Below, one piece after another: positions 1 through 7,991 of a stretch of DNA of 64,000 nt (its first letter is position 1; every line of letters starts with the position of its first letter). Source of the stretch: Zeimonas sp003577305 (GTDB taxonomy: Bacteria > Pseudomonadota > Gammaproteobacteria > Burkholderiales > Burkholderiaceae_E); contig SZOX01000003.1 in the NCBI GenBank assembly GCA_030263385.1, forward strand, positions 442,893 to 506,892, read 5' to 3'. Both the position numbers and the translations under genes were made by a program. The notes beneath the pieces are model-generated. The model did no database searches and was not told where the DNA came from. It saw only the letters and a program-made list of their open reading frames with translations.

Positions 1-675
1 CACGGCCTCGTTGAACTGGCGGATGCCCGCGATCGCGCGCACGCGAAAGCGCGCACCGTGCTCTCCCGGTTCGAGCGGCACGATGTGGTCGCTCTCCTCG
101 TCGAAGTCGAATTCGTCCTCGATGTCGCCGACGATCTGCTCGAGCACGTCCTCGATCGTGATCAGGCCGGCTGTTCCGCCGTATTCGTCGACCACGATAG
201 CAAGATGGACGCGATTGCCGCGGAAGTCGCGCAGCAGCACGTTGAGCCGCTTCGACTCGGGAATGAACACCGCGGGCCGGAGCAGGTCGCGAACATCGAC
301 GCGCTCGTCGGTGTACAGCCGCAGCAACTCCTTCGCGTGCAGGATGCCGAGCACGTTGTCGCGATCGCCCTCGACGACCGGGAAGCGCGAGTGGGCGGTC
401 TCGATCACGCGCGGCAGGAACACTTCGGGCGGCTGGCCGATGTCGATCACGTCCATCTGCGCGCGCGGCACCATGATGTCGCGTGCGGCGAGCTCGGAAA
501 CCTGAAGCACGCCTTCGATCATCGACAGCGCTTCGGCATCGAGCAGCGCGCGCTCGTGCGCCTGCCGCAGCACGGCGAGCAACTGTTCACGGTCTTCGGG
601 AACGCGCAGCAGCAGCGCTGCCAGGCGTTCGAGCATCGGTCGTCGATGTTCGCTGCCCGAATGGGGGCCGGACAT
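1..675 (-). CDS. corC: CorC/HlyC-family CBS-domain protein (partial)
   Basis: Reading leftward from an ATG at 675, the frame stays open to the window edge, giving 225 residues without a stop, so the C-terminus is missing. The protein has two CBS domains (about residues 62-190), including the hallmark VVDEYGGTAG and the acidic stretch DIEDEFDFDEE, followed by the start of the CorC/HlyC C-terminal domain. There is no DUF21 membrane domain, as in the short YbeX/CorC type linked to Mg/Co efflux and, more recently, to ribosome metabolism. It lies 62 bp downstream of ybeY and is the last visible gene of the miaB-phoH-ybeY-corC operon; lnt would be expected next, outside the window. Start choice: the first Met of the frame with no good alternative upstream. 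Confidence 0.93.
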   Translation of the reverse strand, partial: MSGPHSGSEHRRPMLERLAALLLRVPEDREQLLAVLRQAHERALLDAEALSMIEGVLQVSELAARDIMVPRAQMDVIDIGQPPEVFLPRVIETAHSRFPVVEGDRDNVLGILHAKELLRLYTDERVDVRDLLRPAVFIPESKRLNVLLRDFRGNRVHLAIVVDEYGGTAGLITIEDVLEQIVGDIEDEFDFDEESDHIVPLEPGEHGARFRVRAIAGIRQFNEAV

Positions 676-737
676 GGGATGGGGGGTGGTTGGCGTGCGG
701 CCGAGCATACCCGAACGCCCGGCGCGATGCCAAGCGC

Positions 738-1259
738 TCAGCCCCGTGGACGAAAGGGATCCGCGATGCGAAAGCGCGCCAGCAGCGCGATTTCGGCAGC
801 CTCCATGCGCTCGGCCTGCGCAGGCAACTCGTGATCGTGACCGCAGGCGTGCAGCACGCCGTGGATGACCAGGTGTGCGAGGTGCGCGGCGAGCGTCTTG
901 CGCCGGGCGCGCGCTTCGCGTCGCGCCACCGGCACGCAGATCACGATGTCGGCGTTCACCCGTCCGTCATCGTCCGGATAGGCGAAGGTGAGCACGTTGG
1001 TCGCGTAGTCGCGCTGCCGGTACCGTGCGTTGAGCGAGCGCGCTTCGCGCTCGCCGACGAACCTCAGCGTGAGCGTGGCATCGACGTCGATCGCCGCCGC
1101 GACCCAGCGCCGCAGTTGTGCGCGCGAAGCAGGCAGCGTGCGCACGCCGTCGCCGAGCTGGATCGACAGCGACAGCGACGGTTTCGCCGAGTCCGGCGCG
1201 GCATGTCCGCGGCGCGCTGCCGCGCCGCGCTCAGGTCTGGTCCGGGCGCGCCCGTTCAT
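738..1259 (-). CDS. ybeY: Endoribonuclease YbeY
   Basis: A 173-residue protein with the UPF0054/YbeY zinc motif: HGVLHACGHDH places the three metal-binding histidines at residues 133, 137 and 143. YbeY is a single-strand endoribonuclease acting in 16S rRNA 3'-end maturation and late 30S quality control. The start overlaps the 3' end of phoH by 29 bp on the same strand, which suggests translational coupling. The first ~28 residues are Arg/Ala-rich and may be an extension relative to typical ~150-residue homologues; no convincing later ATG is visible. Family call is secure, the exact start less so. Confidence 0.93.
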   Translation of the reverse strand: MNGRARTRPERGAAARRGHAAPDSAKPSLSLSIQLGDGVRTLPASRAQLRRWVAAAIDVDATLTLRFVGEREARSLNARYRQRDYATNVLTFAYPDDDGRVNADIVICVPVARREARARRKTLAAHLAHLVIHGVLHACGHDHELPAQAERMEAAEIALLARFRIADPFRPRG

Positions 1260-2241
1260 AGGCGTCGACGATGCGTGCCACCAGCGGATGGCGCACGACG
1301 TCGGAGCTGTCGAACTCGGTGAACGCGAGCCCGCGCACCTTGCGCAGCAGCCGCCGCGACTCGATCAGTCCGGAGGCCTGCCCCTTGGGCAGGTCGATCT
1401 GCGTCGTGTCGCCGGTGACGACGGCGCGCGAGCCGAAGCCGATGCGCGTGAGGAACATCTTCATCTGCTCGGGCGTGGTGTTCTGCGCCTCGTCGAGGAT
1501 GATGAACGAGTTGTTCAGCGTGCGCCCGCGCATGTAGGCGAGCGGCGCGATTTCGATCGCCTGCTTCTCGAACATCCGCGCGGTGCGATCGAAGCCGAGC
1601 AGGTCGTACAGCGCGTCGTAGAGCGGCCGCAGGTACGGGTCCACCTTCTGCGCCAGGTCGCCGGGCAGGAAGCCCAGCCGCTCCCCGGCTTCGACGGCCG
1701 GGCGCGTGAGCACGATGCGCTGGATGACGTCGCGCTCGAGTGCGTCGACTGCGCAGGCGACCGCGAGATAGGTCTTGCCGGTGCCGGCCGGCCCGATGCC
1801 GAAAGTGATGTCGTGCGACAGGATGTTGCGCAGGTATTCGCGCTGGTGTGGCGTGCGCCCCTGCAGGTCGGCGCGACGGGTGTGCAGCACCGGCGCTTCT
1901 TCGGAGGACGTCTCGGGCGCGGCGCGCGCAGGCGCCTTCAGTTCGACCAGGCCGAGCTGGACGTCATCGAGCGACAAGGGGTGCTCGGTGCGCGCGTAGA
2001 AATGCTTCAGTGCTGCGACCGCGCGGCGCGATGCAGCCGACGTGCCCTCGATGCTGAAGCTGGCGCCTCGCCGCGCGATGCGCACGTCGAAGGCTTCCTC
2101 GATCTGCCGCAGGTTCTGGTCGAGCGCCCCGCACAGATTGGCGAGGCGGCGGTTGTCGACGGCTTCGGGCGTGTACTCGGTCGGGCGGGATCTCAACTCG
2201 GCGGTCTCGGATGCGTCAAGGTTGCGCCGGCTGCTGCGCAA
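1231..2241 (-). CDS. ybeZ: PhoH-family ATPase (YbeZ)
   Basis: PhoH-like P-loop ATPase with Walker A GPAGTGKT at residues 150-157, a Walker B region around ILDEAQN and the PhoH signature RGRTLNNSFII. YbeZ works with YbeY in RNA/ribosome metabolism. The start is unresolved: the longest reading begins with TTG at 2241, overlapping the end of the upstream FecR gene (2216) by 26 bp, and another in-frame TTG sits at 2196, 20 bp past the FecR stop; neither has a good Shine-Dalgarno sequence. The conserved family core begins only at NRRLANLCG (about residue 30). In relatives phoH normally follows miaB directly; here two genes are interposed, so the N-terminus may have been remodelled at the junction. 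Confidence 0.92.
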   Translation of the reverse strand: MRSSRRNLDASETAELRSRPTEYTPEAVDNRRLANLCGALDQNLRQIEEAFDVRIARRGASFSIEGTSAASRRAVAALKHFYARTEHPLSLDDVQLGLVELKAPARAAPETSSEEAPVLHTRRADLQGRTPHQREYLRNILSHDITFGIGPAGTGKTYLAVACAVDALERDVIQRIVLTRPAVEAGERLGFLPGDLAQKVDPYLRPLYDALYDLLGFDRTARMFEKQAIEIAPLAYMRGRTLNNSFIILDEAQNTTPEQMKMFLTRIGFGSRAVVTGDTTQIDLPKGQASGLIESRRLLRKVRGLAFTEFDSSDVVRHPLVARIVDAYERARPDQT

Positions 2242-4585
2242 ACACGCTTACGCCCGAGATTGTAGAGCCGCCGGCAGGTCCCTGGACCTGGTAACTGAGA
2301 CCGAGACGCGCCGCATTCGGGCCGAAGAGGCCCCCCTGGACCCCGACCGTGCAGCCGGCGCTGCCGCAGCTCAGCAGTCCGTTGCCGGAGTGTGATGCCG
2401 GCAGGCTGCCGCTGAATGCGTAGCCAGCGGTCGTGGAGAGCGTGCTGCGCGCCGGATCCGATGCGCCACCGGGCGTCGTGAAACCGTATGAGGCTCCTCC
2501 GATCGCGACACTTCCGTCGAGCCCGATGCGGGCAGGTCGGCCCGGGCCGAAGGCGACGCCGGCCGTGCCGCTGAACACGCCCGGGGACACGGCTCCGGTG
2601 CTCAGCGTCGGCGCGGTGGCTCCGATCAATTGGTACGTGAACACGCCCTGCGTGGGAACCGTCGTCGAGGGCACTCCGGCGAGATAGTGGACACCGTCGT
2701 TGGGCGACAGCGTCCGATCGGCCAGGTTGGCCCATATCCCTTGTGGCTGGAGCGTGCCGTCGGTCCAACGGCCCCAGCTGACGAACGGGTCTGCGCCGGC
2801 TTCGGCGACCCGAGCCGTGCCGAGCGACAGGCAATACGACCAGAGTTCGCAGCTCCCGTTGGCATTGACGCCGACCGCTTCGAGTCGGCCCGACTCATCG
2901 AGCTTGAACGATTTCCCTGCGGAAGCGAACAGGGACCAGTCCAGGAAGCCCAATACGCGCGGCAGGCCGCGAATCAGCAGCGTGCGCTGGTCGCCGATCG
3001 TTCCGACACCTGACAAAGGCGGCGGATCGTCCGCGCTGCCTGAACCGCCCGTACCTCCGGCGCTGCCGCTGTCGCCGGAGCCACCGGTGCCACCCGTGCC
3101 GCCCGTGCCGCCCGTTCCACCCGTGCCGCCGGTTCCACCCGTGCCACCCGTGTCCCCGGAGCCACCGGTGCCGCCCGTTCCACCGGTGTTGCCGGTGTCG
3201 CCGGAGCCACCGGTACCACCGGTGCCACCGGTGCCACCGGAGCCACCGGTGCCACCCGTGCCACCCGTGTCCCCGGAGCCACCGGTGCCGCCCGTTCCAC
3301 CGGTGTTGCCGGTGTCGCCGGAGCCACCGGTACCACCCGTGCCACCCGTGCCACCCGTGCCGCCGCCCGCGGCGGACGAACCTGGCGATGTCGCGGGTGC
3401 GAGGTCGGCGACTGCAAGGAGCGAGCCGTCAGGGGTGCGCTGTTCGTTCGGGGAAATCACGCCGCCCGACCCCGGGAGCCAGGCTGACCCCGGCGTGCCC
3501 GAATCGGTCAGCGCGGGGGCGGAGGAGCTGCTGCCTGGCCGGACGGATCGATCGATCAGGATCGACGGCAGGCCAGCGACCGTGCCCGAGGCGGTCCCGG
3601 GGTTCGCGCCGGCACCGCCACCGGGCGCAACCGATTGGCCGGTCCCGTCGGCAGGCCCGCCGTTGCCCACTGCGCGGGAGTCCGTCGCAGCACCCGGACC
3701 GAGCGCGATCTGGTCAGGGGTGGTGCTCGAAGTCGTGGCAACCCCGGAAGTCGTCGGTGCCGTCAGCACCACGCCGGCGACAATCGCCGGCAGCGCCGAC
3801 GATCGGCCGTCCGAAGGGATCGCTTTCGTGGTTGCCACGGCGCTGCCGTCGGCCTGCCCGTCGCCAGCGGCAGCGGCCCGGGTCGCCCGATCCCCGCTCT
3901 CGGGCAGGCGGTCGTAACTGATCGGGGCGAGCACCGGCCCGTCGTTGGTCATTCGCGGCGCTGCATCCGGATCGTCGGCCGCCGCGGATTCGCCTTCGCC
4001 GACCTCGATCGCACCACCGCGGGTAGCGACCACGATGCGGCCTCGCGTGACCGACACGCGCAGGCCTTCGCGCGGACCTGGCGAACACAGCGGATCGCAG
4101 GCGGTCTGCTCGGCAACGTACTCGGTGCCGCGCACGCCGACTGTGGCGGTCGGCGTCTGCATCCGGTAATCGTCGTGGTTGCGCTTGCCGATCGCCCCGG
4201 TGATCGTGCGCAGGGCGCCGCGCACCAGGAAGAAGAAGCTGCGCTGGCCGGAGGCGTCGAAGCGATAGTCGTCGATGCGGAACGTCGTGCCTGGCTGCAG
4301 GGAGAAGATGGCGCCATCGGTGAAGCGGATCTGCACGCGGCCGTCCTGGCCGGTGCGGATCACGTCGCCGCTATCGAATTCAGTGCCGGCCGCAACCGCT
4401 GCAGGCGCTGCCGCGCCACGCTGCACGGTGACGCTGCCCGATGCGACGAGCGCGCGGCCGTCGGCCGCCATGGCCGCCTGCGTGCCCGCCGTCCAGGCAA
4501 GCAGCGCGAGCAGGCACAGTGCGAGCCAACCCGCCGGCGTGCGGCGCGCGCTCGGGCTGCGCAGGTAGGTGTCCGGGCCGATCAT
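2216..4585 (-). CDS. FecR-domain surface protein with Gly/Thr repeat and TbpB-like C-terminal barrel; putative type XI secretion cargo
   Basis: The frame stays open for another 230 codons upstream, but that part is antisense-free shadow of the neighbouring gene; the ATG at 4585, 2 bp after the stop of the upstream gene, begins a clear Sec signal peptide (residues 1-41, cleavage after AMA, no lipobox). The 789-residue protein then shows a FecR-type domain (about 45-165, with the TPTATVGVRGTEY motif), a low-complexity linker, a Gly/Thr/Ser repeat (about 404-516) and a ~260-residue C-terminal domain. That domain ends with GGLFGPNAARLGL and GVSVFAQ, resembling the last strands of TbpB-like eight-stranded barrels carried by Slam-dependent cargo. 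The gene next door encodes a Slam-like outer-membrane protein, so I infer a translocon-cargo pair. Seen: domains and coupling. Inferred: surface export and the barrel assignment. Function unknown. Confidence 0.75.
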   Translation of the reverse strand: MIGPDTYLRSPSARRTPAGWLALCLLALLAWTAGTQAAMAADGRALVASGSVTVQRGAAAPAAVAAGTEFDSGDVIRTGQDGRVQIRFTDGAIFSLQPGTTFRIDDYRFDASGQRSFFFLVRGALRTITGAIGKRNHDDYRMQTPTATVGVRGTEYVAEQTACDPLCSPGPREGLRVSVTRGRIVVATRGGAIEVGEGESAAADDPDAAPRMTNDGPVLAPISYDRLPESGDRATRAAAAGDGQADGSAVATTKAIPSDGRSSALPAIVAGVVLTAPTTSGVATTSSTTPDQIALGPGAATDSRAVGNGGPADGTGQSVAPGGGAGANPGTASGTVAGLPSILIDRSVRPGSSSSAPALTDSGTPGSAWLPGSGGVISPNEQRTPDGSLLAVADLAPATSPGSSAAGGGTGGTGGTGGTGGSGDTGNTGGTGGTGGSGDTGGTGGTGGSGGTGGTGGTGGSGDTGNTGGTGGTGGSGDTGGTGGTGGTGGTGGTGGTGGTGGSGDSGSAGGTGGSGSADDPPPLSGVGTIGDQRTLLIRGLPRVLGFLDWSLFASAGKSFKLDESGRLEAVGVNANGSCELWSYCLSLGTARVAEAGADPFVSWGRWTDGTLQPQGIWANLADRTLSPNDGVHYLAGVPSTTVPTQGVFTYQLIGATAPTLSTGAVSPGVFSGTAGVAFGPGRPARIGLDGSVAIGGASYGFTTPGGASDPARSTLSTTAGYAFSGSLPASHSGNGLLSCGSAGCTVGVQGGLFGPNAARLGLSYQVQGPAGGSTISGVSVFAQQPAQP
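3035..3372. repeat. Gly-Thr/Gly-Ser coding repeat with an exact 80-bp direct duplication
   Basis: On the minus strand this encodes runs of GTGGTGGSGDTGNTG type. An 80-bp stretch at 3141-3220 recurs base for base at 3258-3337, a 117-bp (39-codon) period, so gain or loss of one unit would keep the reading frame. The unit combines GTG-type triplets with SGDTG and GNTGG variants. It forms a flexible, stalk-like linker between the FecR domain and the C-terminal barrel. Slippage or recombination between the copies would change linker length. Confidence 0.9.
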
Positions 4586-4587
4586 CG

Positions 4588-6039
4588 TCACTGGAACCTG
4601 TAGCGCAGCGTCACGCCGGCCTGCGTGCGCCGGAAGTCGTTCGGCTCGAGCGTCGAACGATTGCGCGTGTGGGTGACGGCCGGGGCGATCGACCAGTCGG
4701 CGGTCAGTGCCCGCTCGGCGCCGACGCGCAACTCGGTCTGGCGGTCGCTGCGCGCCACGCCGAAGATCGGTTCGATCCCGTCGAAGTCGCGCGCTTCCCG
4801 GGAGACCGCGGCAAAACCGCGCCAGCCGTTGCCGATTCCCATGCTCAGGGCCGCGCGCGCACCGCGGAAGTCGTACGTCAGGTTGTCCAGGTTGCGGCGC
4901 GACGTCTCGGTTCCGGCCTGCAGTCCGGCGACGAAGACCGGCTTGCGCGCACCGTCGAGGACACGCGCGAAAGTGAGACCCAGCGCACTGCGGCGCGCAT
5001 CGCGCAGCGGCTCGTCGGGGAACTCGAGCGAGAAGGCCTGCGCATAGGCGCCAAGCTGGGTCCGGGCGTCGAGGTCGCACTGCCACTGGACGAGCGCGCC
5101 CAGGGCGCTGCGGAAAGCCGCACCGCCCAGCTGCAGGTGCTGGAACTGGGCAAGCATGTTGTACTGGTGGCAGCCGGTACGGAAGGCGAACCCCGACGAA
5201 AGATCGAATTGATCCTGGTCCAGTGTATGTGCACTGGGGTGGCGCCGAAGCGAGACGCGCCCGCCAGTAGTCCACTGCCAGCCGCCGCCCATCGGCACGG
5301 TCCAGTTTAGGCCGAGCGCACCGGCAAAAACGGAACTATTTCTCGGAAGACTGATTCCCAGCGGGATCACCGCGGTGCCGTCTGCCAGGACCCACTGACC
5401 GGTGGAGCTTCCGAAGTTGACGTTGGAGTCGTGGCCGGTTTCGAGTTCGAGCAGTCCGACCAGCCGGGGCCGCCCGTCGTCGTCGACGCGGCGTATGGCG
5501 TCGAGGTACCTGCCGATCACCCGCCGGGCGTCTTCGGGGATGCGCTGGGCCGCGACGGCTTCGAACTCGCGCCGCGCATTCTCGTGCTCGCGCAGCGCGA
5601 AGTAGGCGCGGGCGATCTCCGCGCGCGCCTGCAGGAAGCCGGGGCGCTCCATGAGCACGCGCTCGAGCGCAATCACGGCCTCTCCCGGACGGCCCGAGTC
5701 GATGGCGGCGAGTCCCAACAGGTAGTCGAAGTCGGCGTCGCCGGCATAGTCGCCGACCCGGGCCTGCAGCATCCGGAACGCGCTGTCGGCCTGCCCGCTG
5801 TCGATCAGCACGCGCGCGTTCGCGAGCAACTGTGCCAGCGGCGCCGGCGTGGCCGGGCGGCCGCTCGCGCCGGCGGATGCGGGGGCATCGAACGCCGGCC
5901 CCGGTTTTGGCGAGGGCGGCTGCGGTTGCGCCAGCGCGTCCGGGGCAGCGACCGCGATGATCACCGACAGCGCGAACGAGCGCACCACGGCGGTGCGCCG
6001 CAACCTCTGCGCGCCAGCCGGGGTCGCCACGAACCTCAT
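4588..6039 (-). CDS. TPR + outer-membrane beta-barrel protein, Slam/DUF560-like (type XI secretion) candidate
   Basis: A 483-residue protein. Residues 1-37 form a signal peptide (cleavage after ALA). Residues ~65-175 contain TPR-like helices (FDYLLGLAAIDSGRPGEAVIALERV and following). From ~190 to the end it is rich in alternating aromatic/polar strands typical of a 14-strand outer-membrane barrel, starting with the GHDSNVNFGSS motif seen in Slam-type barrels and ending TLRYRFQ with a near-terminal aromatic as in BAM substrates. Slam proteins (surface lipoprotein assembly modifiers, type XI secretion) move TbpB-like cargo to the cell surface. The start codon overlaps the miaB stop (ATGA at 6036-6039) and its stop is 2 bp from the downstream FecR gene, so the three are translationally coupled. 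The DUF560 assignment is by pattern recognition; a generic TPR porin-like protein is the alternative. Confidence 0.72.
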   Translation of the reverse strand: MRFVATPAGAQRLRRTAVVRSFALSVIIAVAAPDALAQPQPPSPKPGPAFDAPASAGASGRPATPAPLAQLLANARVLIDSGQADSAFRMLQARVGDYAGDADFDYLLGLAAIDSGRPGEAVIALERVLMERPGFLQARAEIARAYFALREHENARREFEAVAAQRIPEDARRVIGRYLDAIRRVDDDGRPRLVGLLELETGHDSNVNFGSSTGQWVLADGTAVIPLGISLPRNSSVFAGALGLNWTVPMGGGWQWTTGGRVSLRRHPSAHTLDQDQFDLSSGFAFRTGCHQYNMLAQFQHLQLGGAAFRSALGALVQWQCDLDARTQLGAYAQAFSLEFPDEPLRDARRSALGLTFARVLDGARKPVFVAGLQAGTETSRRNLDNLTYDFRGARAALSMGIGNGWRGFAAVSREARDFDGIEPIFGVARSDRQTELRVGAERALTADWSIAPAVTHTRNRSTLEPNDFRRTQAGVTLRYRFQ

Positions 6040-7370
6040 GCGCCGCGCACGACCGCCTCGCCCCGCAGCGAGTGCGGCAGCGCGGCGCTGATCCGCACGT
6101 CGACGAACCGGCCTGCGAGATCTTGCGGACCCGGGAAGTTCACCACCCGGTTGTTGCCGGTGCGGCCGGCGAGTTCGCCGGCGTCGCGGCGCGAAGGGCC
6201 TTCGACCAGCACCCGCTGCACGCTGCCGACCATCGCCTCGCTGATCCGCCGGGCGTTGGCGTCGATCGCCGACTGCAGCCGTTGCAGCCGCTCCAGCTTG
6301 ACGGGCTGCGGGGTGTCGTCGGCGAGGTCGGCGGCCGGGGTTCCGGGCCGGGGGCTGTAGACGAAGGAAAACGAGCTGTCGAACCCGATCTCCCCGGCGA
6401 GTCGCAGCGTGCGTTCGAAGTCGTCACCGGTTTCGCCCGGAAAGCCGACGATGAAGTCGGTGGACAGGCTGATGCGGGGACGCACTGCTCGCAGCCGGCG
6501 CACGATCGACTTGTATTCGAGCACGGTGTAGCCGCGCTTCATCGCTGCGAGGATGCGGTCGGAACCCGACTGCACCGGCAGGTGGACGTGATCGACCAGC
6601 TTCGGCAGACGTGCGTACGCGTCGATCAGCCGCTGGGTGAACTCCTTCGGGTGCGAAGTGGTGTAGCGCACGCGGTCGACGCCCGGAATCTCGCAGACGT
6701 GGTCGAGCAGCAGCGCGAAATCCCCGGCTTCGCCATCGGGCATCGCGCCGCGCCAGGCGTTCACGTTCTGGCCGAGCAGCGTAACCTCGCGCACCCCCTG
6801 GTCGGCCAGTCCGGCGATCTCGACCAGCACGTCTTCGAGCGGACGCGACACCTCGTCTCCGCGCGTGTAGGGCACGACGCAGAAGCTGCAGTACTTGCTG
6901 CAGCCCTCCATGATCGACACGAAGGCGGTGGCGCCTTCGGTGCGTGCCGGCGGCAGGCGGTCGAATTTCTCGATCTCGGGGAAGCTCACGTCGACCTGCG
7001 GCTGGCCGCTGGCGCGACGAGCCGCGATCAGCTCGGGAAGCCGGTGCAACGTCTGCGGACCGAACACCAGGTCGACGTACGGTGCGCGTGCGACGATCGC
7101 CGCACCCTCCTGGCTGGCCACGCAACCGCCGACGCCGACGATGAGATCGGGACGCTCGCGCTTGAGCGCGCTGATCCGCCCGAGGTCGGAAAACACCTTC
7201 TCCGCGGCCTTTTCGCGCACAGAGCAGGTGTTGAACAGGATGATGTCGGCGTCCTCGGGCCGATCGGTCCTGCGCGCGCCCTCGGTTTCGGCGAGCACGT
7301 CGGCCATCCGGTCCGAGTCGTACTCGTTCATCTGGCATCCGAACGTGCGGATGTAGAGCCGGGTGCTCAC
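6036..7370 (-). CDS. miaB: tRNA-2-methylthio-N6-dimethylallyladenosine synthase MiaB
   Basis: A 444-residue radical-SAM methylthiotransferase that converts i6A37 to ms2i6A37 in tRNAs reading UNN codons. The N-terminal UPF0004 domain supplies the auxiliary-cluster cysteines C12, C49 and C83; the radical-SAM triad is C157, C161 and C164 (GCSKYCSFC); a C-terminal TRAM domain follows (about 380-440). Length is normal for the family. It starts 34 bp after a small secreted-protein gene and overlaps the next gene by 4 bp, where phoH would usually follow. Confidence 0.97.
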   Translation of the reverse strand: MSTRLYIRTFGCQMNEYDSDRMADVLAETEGARRTDRPEDADIILFNTCSVREKAAEKVFSDLGRISALKRERPDLIVGVGGCVASQEGAAIVARAPYVDLVFGPQTLHRLPELIAARRASGQPQVDVSFPEIEKFDRLPPARTEGATAFVSIMEGCSKYCSFCVVPYTRGDEVSRPLEDVLVEIAGLADQGVREVTLLGQNVNAWRGAMPDGEAGDFALLLDHVCEIPGVDRVRYTTSHPKEFTQRLIDAYARLPKLVDHVHLPVQSGSDRILAAMKRGYTVLEYKSIVRRLRAVRPRISLSTDFIVGFPGETGDDFERTLRLAGEIGFDSSFSFVYSPRPGTPAADLADDTPQPVKLERLQRLQSAIDANARRISEAMVGSVQRVLVEGPSRRDAGELAGRTGNNRVVNFPGPQDLAGRFVDVRISAALPHSLRGEAVVRGA

Positions 7371-7404
7371 GCGCGCTGCCTGCTGCCGGAATGCGCTCGC
7401 CGGC

Positions 7405-7791
7405 TCAGCGGCCGCTCGCGGCCGAGCGTGCCTGCTCGCGTGCCTGCGCGGCCAGCAGTTCTTCGGGTGTGAGGAGCCAGACCCGCGACACGTTGCCGGC
7501 CGGGTCGCGCTCGACCAGCGCGTCGAAGCTGCCCGACAGGCTGGCCGGCATCACGATCATGTTGCGCTGGTCGAAGATGCGCGTGCCGGCGCCCAACCGT
7601 ACCGGTTCGCCGTCGAGCGTGGCTTCGGGGAAGATGCGCATCGCGAAGCGCCCCGGGCGCGCTGCTTCCGGGAAACTGCGCGTGCCCTGCGCGGGCGCCG
7701 GCAGCGACCAGGCCAGCGCCACTGCTGCCACCGCACCGAGTGCGCGGCGCCTGGCACGGCACGGGGCGGGTTCTCGCGGCGGCTGCAGCAT
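7405..7791 (-). CDS. Small secreted hypothetical protein
   Basis: About 128 residues from the ATG at 7791. The frame also has an ATG at 7839, but that lies inside the acceptor stem/CCA of the adjacent tRNA, so I reject it. Residues ~17-34 form a hydrophobic segment ending in APAQG, consistent with a Sec signal peptide. The mature part contains RIFDQRNMIVMPASL and GNVSRVWLLTPEE, resembling short conserved proteins of unknown function in Burkholderiales; no catalytic motif is visible. It is 34 bp upstream of miaB and just downstream of tRNA-Met, so it may be cotranscribed with both. Confidence 0.65.
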   Translation of the reverse strand: MLQPPREPAPCRARRRALGAVAAVALAWSLPAPAQGTRSFPEAARPGRFAMRIFPEATLDGEPVRLGAGTRIFDQRNMIVMPASLSGSFDALVERDPAGNVSRVWLLTPEELLAAQAREQARSAASGR

Positions 7792-7828
7792 GGTCGATGC
7801 GTACCTTCGTCGGCTGCATGGGAGAAGG

Positions 7829-7905
<77 letters not shown>

Positions 7906-7917
7906 AGCGAACCCGCG

Positions 7918-7946
7918 ATTCTACGAATCCGGGCATGCGCTGTCAA
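7918..7946 (-). promoter_or_regulatory. Near-consensus sigma-70 promoter for the tRNA
   Basis: On the minus strand TTGACA (7946-7941) is followed after exactly 17 bp by TAGAAT (7923-7918). Transcription would begin about 6 bp before the tRNA 5' end at 7905. It may read on into the small secreted protein and miaB, since no terminator is visible between them. Confidence 0.8.
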
Positions 7947-7991
7947 AGCGCGAGGCGCCCCGGCGCCGGCCGGAAGCACCCCGAGCCGGCT

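Noticed and set aside
3035..3372. Short regular repeats that might be read as a CRISPR array
   Set aside because: The repeats are coding Gly/Thr triplets inside a single frame with no unique spacers and no cas genes.
2216..5275. 1019-residue open frame covering the FecR gene and the 3' part of the upstream gene
   Set aside because: The first 230 codons overlap the TPR-barrel gene in another frame and look like translated shadow; the signal peptide at 4585 marks the real start.
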